Shown in pieces: positions 1 to 10,199 of a stretch of DNA of 64,000 nt. The translations under genes were made by a program, and so were the position numbers. Source of the DNA: Desmodus rotundus (taxonomy: Eukaryota; Chordata; Mammalia; Chiroptera; Phyllostomidae); the NCBI RefSeq assembly GCF_022682495.2, contig NC_071398.1:85579193-85643192 (forward strand), given 5' to 3'. A model generated the notes under the pieces. It was not told the DNA's origin, ran no database searches, and saw nothing but the letters and a program-made list of their open reading frames with translations. Every line of letters starts with the position of its first letter. Within the stretch, counting starts at the first letter, position 1.

Positions 1-1360
1 CTTGGAAAGATTTGAACTATATTACAATGTTAAATTGCTTTAGATGACAGTATGACCAAAAATTAAAAACAAGCAGATGGGGAAATTATTCACAGTAAAT
101 ACGATAAAGGGTTAAAATTTCTAGTATATATTCAGCTCGTGAAAAGGAACAAAATAAAAATATTGACATAACCTCCCAAAAGTAAACTGTGTGACATGAA
201 CTGGCATTTTCCAACAGAAGAAATAATCAAGGAAAATAGATATAGGAAAAATACACATTAAAATAAGACAGCTTTAAAAACATTAAGTTAACAAAATGAA
301 AGTTTGTATCAAATGCCAGTGACAGTGTGGTGAAATCGGTATGCTAATATTTCACTGGCATCATTGTAAATTGGTTACAAACCTACTGGAAAGCAATTTT
401 ATTGTAATTTTTAAGAACCATGCAAGAGTCATCACTTTTGACTTTGTTCTCCCTAAACAACATCTAGAAAATTATCTTAGGAAGATCATCAAAAATACTA
501 AGAAGAAAAATAGTACATGCACTAAAAGTTCATAGTATTTGATGATTGAGACTTTGTAAGCAACATAGATGTCCAATTATAGGCAAATAGCTGAATAACG
601 TGCATGGCACAACCATGGAGCGGAGTACCGTACATCTTTAAACGGACAGGCATGCAGACAAACTTGCCACATGGCAGATTTATCTGATATGAGGCAACGT
701 GAGAAAAAAAACCAGGACACAATAAGCACAAATATAACATGCATGTCAACGTGTGCACACAACACTCCTGTACTGTACACTAGAAAATGGTCAAGATGGT
801 AAATTTTATATTGTGGGTTCTGTACCATGATGAAAAGGGCATGTATGTGAGAAAAAAAAGAGAAGATTACACACCAAAGTACTAGTTTTCCTGCCATGGT
901 GGAGAGACGATAAATCACTACGTTTACTTGTCTTCCTGAGCTTTTTGAAAACTCTTATTATGTTAACGTCTTCAAACACTTTATATTCACGAGCAATATT
1001 ATCTTCCCTGGCACTAGACTCACCTGTCACACCAGCGTGCCAACACCTGTCTCTGACCAAGTGGGATGCTCTAACGACAGCCTGTTTTTCTCTCTTTTCT
1101 GCAACACGTTCTGGTTCATTTTGTTCCAAGTCAGAAGGGGGAAGAGAGATGCAAATGAAAAAAAAAGATAAACAAGAACCAACATTTCAAATGTCTCCTT
1201 TTCCTTTTATTTTTTCCTCAGAACTGGGAAGAGAAATTATATTTTATGATTTGTCAATTTCCTCTTACTGCCACAATGACCCTGGATGACATCTTTGGGG
1301 ATGGGGGTGGAGGTGCCAGAGGTCAGCGATCAAACCCTCTGGTGATTCACTTCACAAGAA
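1..1360. other. Intergenic, AT-rich, no established gene
   Basis: No gene can be established here. The exception is a minus-strand stretch, about 1130 down to 860, that reads like real protein and is listed separately. The rest is AT-rich without a repeat I can name. Confidence 0.5.
860..1132 (-). other. Unidentified coding-like stretch (exon or retrocopy remnant?)
   Basis: The minus strand is open and reads DLEQNEPERVAEKREKQAVV, then RASHLVRDRCWHAG, then a stretch with REYKVFEDVNIIRVFKKLRK. The mix of charged and hydrophobic residues looks like a folded or helical protein and not like translated repeat. A pyrimidine tract lies upstream but no AG acceptor falls at the right place. A CAG|GTGAGT donor-like site sits inside. 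I do not recognise the protein. It could be an old retrocopy fragment, an unannotated exon or chance. Confidence 0.3.
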
Positions 1361-1507
1361 GACAGTTCTTTTTTTTTTTTTTTTTTTTTTAAATTTATTT
1401 ATTGTTATTTAATTACAGTTGTATGCCTTTTCCCCCATCCCTTCACCCCACCCCAGGTGAACCCACCTCCCTCCCCCCTCTCCACCCTCCCCCCTGGACA
1501 GTTCTTT
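1361..1507 (-). mobile_element. 5'-truncated L1-type 3' end with target-site duplication
   Basis: A poly-T run followed by an L1-type 3' terminal sequence, in antisense, lies between two copies of GACAGTTCTTT (1361-1371 and 1497-1507). The same GGGG..AAAA..CAACTGTAAT..ATAACA layout ends the HAL1-like element near 56,950. Confidence 0.75.
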
Positions 1508-1689
1508 ATAATCACCACTTGTTCAGATGCTAGAAAACCCTGTCACTATTTTACGTTTGCTCTTCCCTTTTAAGGGAAACCAGCCTTCCAGTAAGTGTAC
1601 TTTCACTGGTCTTTCTCAGAAGGTGATTCTGCAGGCTTCCGGTAGGGCTAGAAAAAGGAAAGCATGAGGCAGAGAACCTGCATTGACCG

Positions 1690-2275
1690 GAAATCAGTCC
1701 TGTGTCAGGCACCGTTGTGGGCGCGGGGGTAGGGCCAGCAGTGGACAGGACAGAGGCCCCCACCTCGTGGAGCTCACATTCTACAGGAGGGGGACAGACA
1801 ATGAGCAAAATGAAGTATTTAGATGGTGATGTGCTCTATGCAGAAATATAAAGCCCAGACGAGAGATGGGGGTAGCGAAGGGTGGTCAAGCGAGGTTCCT
1901 GAGGGAGGTCAGAGGGAGCCATGAGAATATCTGGGAGGAGTGGTCCAGGCTGCCCAAAGAGTAAATGCAAGACCCCCCGTGAGAGAGGGTGCCCGGCCAT
2001 TCCAGAAACTGTGGGAGGCTGGAGTGGAATAAGGAAGGGCTGGATTACTCAGGAGGTGAGGTCAGAAAGGAAAAGGGCCAAGTCAGGCAGAGCCATCTGG
2101 AGGATTTTACTTTTGCTCGCAGTGGTGATGGCAAACACGGCAGGCCTTTGAGCATAAATGTGACACGATCTGATTTAAGTTTTACAGGATCACTTTGGGC
2201 CCTGTGTTAAGAAGGGTCAGAACCAGCAGGCAAGAAACAGGAGTCCATGGCAATAACCCAGCAGGGTGGGGAGGA
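1690..2275 (+). repeat. Ancient mammal-wide repeat, one of several related copies
   Basis: The stretch runs from a 'GGAGCTCACATTCTACAGG' block through 'TGACACGATCTGATTTAAG' to 'GGATCACTTTGGGCCCTGTG'. I know this order from a common old mammalian repeat but cannot name the family reliably. Diverged relatives appear near 30,480, 36,660, 39,470, 47,200 and 50,790. Confidence 0.5.
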
Positions 2276-3239
2276 GCTTAAACAATGTTGACAGCCATGG
2301 AGGCCCCCGGCGAATTTTCCAGGAAGTCAATGAGCAAAAGCATTAAGGCCCCCCACGTACAGGCCCCTAGCAATGGGTTCACATGGTGAAAGACTGGAAT
2401 AAAATGTGCAAAAGTGGAATATTTTAACCACAAATGGTTAAGGCCATAGTCTCTTTTCATCCCAACTTCCCCTCAGTCCCTTCACATCTGCTAGTGTTGA
2501 AATGGCTGTGGGCACTTGGGGGACCTTGCGAAGGATGGTCAGTCAGAGATATTTTTGGGTATTGGGATATATATATGTGGCTTGAAGTCACTTCTGTCTG
2601 GAGTCATTCATTGCTGGCTGCATGGCGGAATATTCCTACTGCCCACCATGCCCACTCACCTGACACCTGAGTGCTCCTCTGCCCTGGCACCAAACCTGTG
2701 AGGACTGCGGAGGAGGAAGAAGGTTTGAAATGATGGCCCCGGAAGCTAATCTCTCAAAATTCTTCAGATCATCACACATGTAAAATTGCTAGCAGACGAT
2801 TTAGTTCCTGTTTCTATCTCAACAAAAGATCATTCTCACCTGCCAGGAATGAAATTTAAAAAACATCGTATACCCTTATAAATATACCATAAGCCAGGGA
2901 TTTTTACTGTCTTAATGGGAGTGGCAAATTTGATAAAGCCTGCATATAACATTTTAGCTGCTGTTAGGAAACATGTTCTGGAACATTTTTACTACAGGCT
3001 CCTGATTTGTTTGTATGTGAAGGGCACCAGTCTTTGTCATCTCTAAATTTATTAGTATATTAAAAACTGAGAGAAAAACACGTAAAGGTAATCAAATGTA
3101 AAAAAAAAAGGTAAATATAAGCAATTAATAGAAAAATTTTGACATCAATAAGCAAATTGTAAAAACAAATTTCAGATCATACTAGAAGCAATAGTTCATT
3201 CAGAAGAAAAGATCAACGTCACGTAAAAGCAATGAACAG
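2276..3239. other. Intergenic, nothing recognised
   Basis: No gene, RNA or named repeat recognised. Sequence is AT-rich after about 2740. Confidence 0.4.
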
Positions 3240-3299
3240 GTTATTATTGTACTGTCTGATGACCCAATAATGAGGTAGAGTGGCCACAATGGAAAACCA

Positions 3300-3720
3300 C
3301 TTACAGTTCTTGCTGCTCTCCTCTGAAACACTGACATTGATGAGGACGAGATGCCACTACAGTGAGGACATTGCTAATAAATTGGTTAACAAATTGGCTG
3401 ATGAGCGTCATTCGTTCGAAGAATACCTAAGATGAATCCCTGGGAAAGAAAATTAAAAACTGCCCTGAAACATTACAGCGCCCTCCATTAAACTTGGAGG
3501 CTTTTCCAAATCTGACGACAATTCTGAAAAATTATAGGACATTTCCGATGATATGGTGTGAGTCTGCAAGAAATTATCTCTAAAAAATTGAATTTTCACC
3601 TACCACATGGAAAGACTGAATTATCTCTCCAGTCTATGGAAAATTACGTTACAGAATCATTGTCTCATGAACAGGGGAACAAGAAGCATGCAGCTCAAAA
3701 GGGTAAGGTAATTAATAAAA
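3300..3720 (+). pseudogene. Decayed hAT-type transposase C-terminal domain
   Basis: Reading across frames gives AFPNLTTILKNYRTFPM, then ESARNYL, then a stop, then RLNYLSSL and, in another frame, SMENYVTESLSHEQ. The order FPNL..L..TFP, SA..S(Y)L, RLN.LS.LS.E is the usual C-terminal dimerisation region of hAT transposases and genes derived from them. Several stops and frameshifts show it is dead. The match rests on motif order only. Confidence 0.45.
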
Positions 3721-4044
3721 ATGTTATTTTCTTGATTTTTCTGATGACGTGAGTGTTTGTCAGTTTTTCTAATTTGTAATTTCTTGTACCATTTTTTTTT
3801 TTTAGAATGAAAAAAGTTACTTTTCTAATTCTAGCTCTGTTCAGTAGTCAGTGCAATGGTGGGGTGGGGGGGGGAGCAGCTGGCTGGCACCTGTCAGTGA
3901 GTTGGTTAACTTTATAACTTTAATATGTTTATGATTCTTAGTCACACATGATATAAAATCTAGAATTGATCAAAAAGCATATAGAAGAAAAAGACTCCAC
4001 ATTATCCAACCACACACGCAGAGATAACTCTGTTGATATTTTGG

Positions 4045-4600
4045 CATGCCACAGTGGTTAATTTTATGTGTCGCCTTCTCTGGGAGAAAGGAAACCCAGA
4101 GAGCTGGTAAAACGTTACTGCTGGGTGCATTTGTGAGGGTGTTCCTGGAAGAGATTAGCATTCGATTCAGTAGAGTGAGTACAGAAGATAACCCTGATGT
4201 GCATGGGTGAGCTCCATCTAATTCACAGAGGGCCCAAATGGAACAACAAGGTGAAGGAAGCATGAACTCCCTCTCTTTTCTGAAGCTGCAACATCCATTT
4301 TCTCCTGCCCTTGGACATCTGAGCTCCTGGTTTTCAGTCCTTCGGACTCTGGGACTTACCCCGGCAGCCCCTGGTTCTCAGGCCTCTGGCCTCAGACTGA
4401 ATTATACCACCAGCTTTCCTGGTTCTCCAGCTTGCAGACGACAGGCTGAGGGACTTCTCAGCTTCTGTCACCGTGTGAGACAACACCTATAGTAAATCCC
4501 CTCAAGGATGGATAGATAGATAGATAGATAGATGGATAGATAGACAGACAGATGATCCTATTGGTTCTGTTTCTCTGGAGAATGCTGACTTATACACAAA
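4045..4600 (+). repeat. Old interspersed repeat with embedded (TAGA)n microsatellite
   Basis: It starts GGTTAATTTTATGTGTCGCC and ends TTCTGTTTCTCTGGAGAATG. Both are the ends of a common old mammalian interspersed repeat whose family name I am not sure of. Confidence 0.55.
4507..4551. repeat. (TAGA)n microsatellite
   Basis: About eleven units of GATA/TAGA with a few interrupting GATG and GACA units. Confidence 0.85.
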
Positions 4601-4840
4601 TGTTGCTTTCCCGCATCTTTTAATGCAAGTGTATACACATATATTTGTTTATGTGCATGAAATCATACTCTAACATGCTTTATCACTTAAGAACGTCATA
4701 TAAACCTCTTTCCATGACAATGAATGTGCATCTGCATTATCATTTCAGATGTGCACAGAACCCCGCTGCAGAGCTGCTACCACTCCGTTGTTTTCTATTT
4801 TTCCCTGTGTGTGGCAACGTTGCCGTAGATCTCACTGTGT

Positions 4841-5213
4841 CAGGCAGCATAGGCTGCCGTGACAAAATACCACAGACGGGGTGATAATTTATTCACGGGA
4901 GAAACTTATTTCTCACAGTTCTAGAGCCTGGAAAGTCCAAGATCAAGGTGCCTACCAATTTGGTTTCTGGTGAGGTCTCTCTTCCTGGCTTGTAGGTGGC
5001 CACCTTCTCACTGCATCCTCATGTGGTGGGGGAAGGAGAGAGGTATTTCTCTTCCTCTTCTTATAAGGCCACAGTCATACTGGACTAGGTCCCACCCTTA
5101 TGACCTCATTTAACTTGACCTCTTATAGACTCTACCTCTAGGTATAGTCACAGTGGGCATTAGGGCTTCAACATACAAATTTGGGGAGAGGACACAGTTT
5201 GGTCCATAGCAAT
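4841..5213 (-). mobile_element. MLT1-type LTR (ERVL-MaLR), antisense
   Basis: The minus strand would run from a TGTCCTCTCCCCAAATTTGT-type start to TCACAGTTCTAGAG-type sequence in reverse. The plus strand shows the familiar reverse order CTCACAGTTCTAGAGCCTGG, GTCCAAGATCAAGGTGCC, TTAGGGCTTCAACATACAAA. This is solitary LTR sequence with no viral genes. Confidence 0.75.
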
Positions 5214-7147
5214 CACTGTACCCCTATATGTTTGCACTTGCCTGATTGTGGCCTTAGATTTAATTTGTAGGACTAGAATTGCTAATCAAAAGGAATATAC
5301 ATATTTTCAAGGTATTTGACACACACTGCAAAATGACCTTACAATTTATAGTCCTGCTAGCAGTGTGTGAAAAATCCTACTAGATAATTAGGGAATATTT
5401 TTAAAACTACAGTTCAAAGTTAGAAGGATCGAACTTGTTTTCTTGGGTCGTTTGTTGGATTCCTGATACAGATGTGGGGGGAGGGGAGGAACAGATAAAC
5501 ACAAGATGAAGACCTCCTCAAAACAATGTGTCAGGGGTTATTTTTAGCAGCTTCCCATACGTAGCCCCTTCTAGAAACATCTAGAAGCCATCTCCCTGGT
5601 GCCCAGGATTCCCCGAGGAATGGGCAACCCAAGAACTCTGGGCTCTTCAGCCTAATTCAAAACACATCACCTTTCCTCCACCCAAACTTCTCAGGCTTTT
5701 CGCTCCCCCTGCTCTCAGAAGAAGGACAAAGACAACAAGCCAAGCTGGCTGTTCATATTACTTCTACTAAAGGTATTTGCATTTTTAAAGAAAAAAGCAT
5801 TAATAATGCATTTACACAAAGCACAAAGGATTCACACTTTACAGAAAAATTGAGTGATCATCACTCCGAATTCCAGTCCTTAGTTTGGTGTGTGTCCTTC
5901 CGGCTCTTATCTGTATTAGTGGCCTACTCTTCATCCCCACATCTGTCTCCCCCTCCTAGCTAAGAAACCCCGTGAGGGTGAAGGCAATGTCTTATTCATC
6001 ACGTTGTCCCCATTCCCCAAAGCAGGGCCTCCTTGTAGAGATGAGCAGCCCTAGAAATGAGGGCATGACGTGTGGAGAGCTTAAGGAACTCGCCCAGGTT
6101 ACCCAGAAAAATGGCAGGGTTAGCAGTTAGCATTCAAACCCAGGCAGAGCATGCACTTATTAAAGGTTTAATTGATAAATATATAACGAACATTCACACT
6201 GGGGCAAGTGACACCGGACTAGAAGAGTTGCCCCTAAACAAGGTCCAGCACATGCCCTCAAAGCAGAAGTGAGGGCGCTTACTGGCACAGAAGTTCCATG
6301 GTAGCGCACTCACACAAAATTTAAATAATTCATTTTTCTCCCCCCCAGAATCTTGTATTCTGTGGAATGACATCAGGTATAGTAATAGTGTTTTAACTAG
6401 TTGCACAATGCTAGTATGTGATGCAGCTCTGAATTCCGTGATAGTGCGGGAATTGTAATAGCCTGATCTCTGAAGACATTGCTCATTATTCTCTTTAAAA
6501 CCAAAAACGTAAGACATTTCTCATTCGTGACTCACTTAAAAAAAAATGTCACTCCTTTTCTATTGAACTCACCACCCCCTACAGCTAACTTGTAATTTCC
6601 CTGGAGGCAACACCAACTTCTTGTCGTGTCTGGCACCGAGCTGGGCTCACAACACCTGCCACACATCTGCCGAGTGAACGAACTCTGAATGAGCTCCACC
6701 GGCTTGGCTGTGGATTTCGTGAGAAGGAGAATTATAGCTTTGATATTCCCCTGGACACTGAAGAAGGATGCCTGGAGCTGCTTTGAGAAGTCTCTTTTCT
6801 GTCTCATTAATTGCCTGGGCTCTTGGCTTGCTCAGGGCAGGAAGAGTCTTAGGCTTGAAGGCAGCCTAGAGGGTGCTCGTCAAAAGCAGCTGAGCTCATC
6901 TGTTATTTCCCTCCCACAGACCTGAGGGCCACAAAATTAGACTGACCTTTATCCTTGGTGCCTTCCACTTTGTCATCCTTGGTTCATAAATGGGCTTCCT
7001 TTAAGTATTCATTACTTGTTTGCTCATTAGTGATAAAACAAACATCTGAAAACCCACCACCTAATTCAAGAACCAGAACCCCGTGCTCCTTTCTATTCTA
7101 TCCCCCTCCTCCACAACCTCAATTTTGTGTTTATCGTGTTGCCTCTT
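5214..7147. other. Intergenic, nothing recognised
   Basis: No gene or named element recognised in this 1.9 kb. Short open stretches have no coding character. Confidence 0.4.
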
Positions 7148-7241
7148 TTCAATTTTAATTTTTATTTAATTTTAATTTAATTTTCAATTACAGTTGACAT
7201 TCAATGTTACATTAGTTTCGGGTGTTACTGCCTTTTTTATT

Positions 7242-7283
7242 GTCTACGGCCACACCACCCTGAACACGCCCGATCTCGTCTGA
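7242..7283 (+). pseudogene. 5S rRNA fragment (first 42 nt)
   Basis: GTCTACGGCCACACCACCCT and the next bases, to CGATCTCGTCTGA, match the first 42 nt of vertebrate 5S rRNA with two substitutions. The match then stops abruptly. The internal control region needed for a 5S gene is missing. L1-like sequence lies on both sides, so this is probably an L1-mobilised fragment. Confidence 0.8.
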
Positions 7284-9310
7284 ATGTTTAGTTTTTAAAG
7301 AAACTACTGAAGTGTTTTCTAGAGTAGCTGAACCATTTTAAATTCCCATTGGCAACATATGAGGGACACTGTTTCTTGGCACGTTCTTCAGCATTCGGTT
7401 TTGCCACTGTATTTTATTTTAGCCATTCTGATGGGAGTGTAGTGATATCTCATTGTGGTTTGAATTTGCATTTTCCTAATGGCTAATGATGTTGAACATC
7501 TTTTCATGTGTTTATCTGCCCTCTGTATATGCTTTTCAGTGACATGTCTCCATCTTTGGTTTATTTTATCACTGAGTTTTCGCTACCCTGCTGTTGATTT
7601 TTGTAGAGCTACAGAAAAAAGATCTTGCTGGGATTTTGATAGGAATTGGATTAAACCTATCTGCAACTTTGGAGAGAATTGACATGTTTACTAGGCTGCG
7701 TCTTCCAACCCATGACTACAGTATGTCTCTCCATTTATTTAGATTTTTATTTCCCTCATCAGCATTTTGTAGCTTTTAGCATACAAGTCCTGTACATGTT
7801 TCGTTAGATTAACACATTTCTTTTTTCTTTTTTAGTGATTATAAATAGTATTGTATTTTTCAGTTTGATGTCCATGTGTTGATTTGATTTTTGTAGGTTT
7901 ATCCTGTGTCCTGTAAACTTGCTAAACTCACCTACTAGTTATAGGAATTTTTTGTACATTCCTTGTAATTTTCTATGTGGACAATCATGTCATCTGCAAA
8001 TAGAAATAGTTTCATTTATTCCCATCTGATTTGCATAGTCTTTATTTCCTTTCCTGCATTAACTAGAATTTTCAGCACTATGTTGAATAAGAGCTGTGAG
8101 AACAGACCTACTTGCCTTGTTCAAGAGCTTTGAGGGGAAAGGACTTGGTCTTTCACCATTAGGTATAATGTCAGCTGTAGTTTTTGTAGAATGCTTTTTA
8201 TGAAATTGAGGAAGTTCCCCCTTTATTCCTATTTTTCTGGGAGTTTTTATCATGAATCATTGTCGAGTTTTGTCAAATACTTTTTCTGCATCAATTGATA
8301 GGATCATGTGGTTTTTCTTTTTTTAGTCTTTTCACATGTTGGGTTATATTGATTGATTTTCAAATATTGAACCTGTCTTTTATCCTTGGAATATAAGCCC
8401 TATTTGGTTGTGATGTACAGTTCTTTTTATATATCGCTGAATTTTATTTACTAATATTTTGTTGTGTTTTTTTCTATATTCGTGAAGGGTATTGGTTTGT
8501 ATTTGTATTTTGCACAGGTTTTGGTATCTGGGCAACACGAGCTTCATAAAACAAAATGGGAAATGTCTACTTTTCTGTTTTCTGGAAGGCATCGCATAGA
8601 ATTGGAGTAATTGCATTTTAAATATTTAGTAGAATTCTCCAATGAAATCATCTGGATCTGGAGATTTCTTTTTGGGGAGTTTTAGAATTACAGAGTCACT
8701 TCCTTTAGTAGTTATAAAGCTATTAAAATCATCTATTTCATATTGGGTGAGTTCATGCTTTTCAAGAAATTGGTCCCCTTTGTCTAGCTGTCAGGTCCGT
8801 GCTGGCACACCTGCTCCTTCATCACTTATTTGAGGTCTGGAAGTTCTCTAGCAACATTCCTGAGATGGCTCAGCTGTGTCTTCTCTCTTTTTCTCTTGGT
8901 CGGTCTTGCTGGAGATTTGTCAATTTTGTTGATCTTCTCAAAGGATCAGTGGTTTTCTGTATTGTTTTCATTTTATTACTATTTAGTGTTCCTTTTTCTC
9001 CTTGCTTTGGACTTAGATTGCTCTTTTCTAAATTTGTGAGGTTTTTTCATTTCCCTTCATTTCAAGGTGTTTTTAAAATCTGCCTTGAAATTTCCTTCTT
9101 GACCCATGAATTATTTAGAAGAATGTTTAGTCCCACTGTGTGAAAATTTCCCTGTTATTTCTGTTACTGATTTCTAGTTTGACTCCAAGGTGGTCAGAGA
9201 ATATACTTGTATAATTTTACATTTTTTTCTTTAGCCTTTTCTGTTGATTTATATTTTAAAGCCTAGGCCATGTACACTACATTTTTGAAATTTTGTTCTT
9301 TTTACTGTTC
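7284..9310 (-). mobile_element. Old L1, antisense, ORF2 region, decayed
   Basis: The plus strand gives the reverse of L1 ORF2, for example CATTGTGGTTTGAATTTGCA, TCATCTGCAAATAGAAATAG, GGATCTGGAGATTTC and AAGGTGGTCAGAGAATATAC, in the expected order for a minus-strand L1. No long ORF survives. Related L1 sequence resumes about 9,870-10,090 after a foreign block. Confidence 0.8.
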
Positions 9311-9865
9311 TGTCCAAACAGCTTCTGTTCCATATCACTAACTGCCAGCACAAAAGAATACTATCCCACTTTGCATTTCCTTGACCTCATCCCTGTGTCT
9401 GGAAGACATTTCCATGATAGGGTTTCACCCTGGAGGAATCAAGAGGGCTGATTCCAGGGTCCAGGGTGCCAGTGGACTCCACTGCCGAAACCCACAGGGT
9501 TGGGGGCTCTATACTGGCCCTGGTGAATGGTTCATCTGTCAGACCTCAGAACGAACGCACGGTGGCCTCAGAAATGCCAGCTGGGCGTGAAGAAAATGAA
9601 CGCGGTTTCTAATGGCATATTTTTTGTATAATTTAATAAACAGCTTTGAAAATGTTACTGCTACTGCTTATGCTTGTTATTTGTGTGTCTGTCCCTCTGA
9701 GTCATTGGTCTTCTGCTTCCCGTTCCTGTTTTTCACATTGTATGTTTCAGGGTAGCAGACACTAACTTTTCTGCATTTTTGCTGCTGGGCCACGCGCCTC
9801 TGCTCCTTAGATGTGAGCACCTTGCAAGTCTTGTTTGAATGCTCCTCTTTGGCCCGGGATATAGT
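9311..9865. other. Non-L1 block splitting the antisense L1
   Basis: About 550 bp with no L1 resemblance separates two L1 pieces. The plus strand contains TTTAATAAACAGC near 9,633. A minus-strand ORF (9892-9677) is lysine-rich, but I do not recognise it. It may be a retrocopied transcript end. Identity unknown. Confidence 0.3.
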
Positions 9866-10095
9866 CTCTCTTGGTCTGTGTTTCATGGGCATTGGAAATG
9901 AATGTGCATTCTGCTCTTGTTGGGTGGAGTTTTCTGCAAATATCTATCTGATCATGTTGGTTGATGGTGTGGAGCCCTATAGCCTTGCCGATTTTTTTTT
10001 CTGATTCTATCAATAGTTGTCAGATATCATAATTTTTGCCTATCTGGTTGGTGGAGATGTTTATCTTTTCATAGTCTTGAGCTGCATTTCCCTGA
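9866..10095 (-). mobile_element. Antisense L1 fragment, continuation
   Basis: Reverse of L1 ORF2-type sequence (GAGTTTTCTGCAAATATCTA, TCTATCAATAGTTGTCAGAT), continuing the element that ends near 9,310. Confidence 0.6.
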
Positions 10096-10199
10096 GTTCT
10101 AGTAAGATTGAGATCAAATTAAATACTTTCCTTCCTCTTTAATTACACTTTTAAAACACATAGTCAAGACTTCACTAATCATTCAAACCCGTTTCTTTT

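Noticed and set aside
4841..5213. Endogenous retrovirus with coding capacity at the MLT1 LTRs (also 20702-21028)
   Set aside because: Both are solitary LTR sequences; no gag, pol or env sequence lies next to them.
7242..7283. Functional 5S rRNA gene
   Set aside because: Only the first 42 of about 120 nt are present and the internal promoter is missing.
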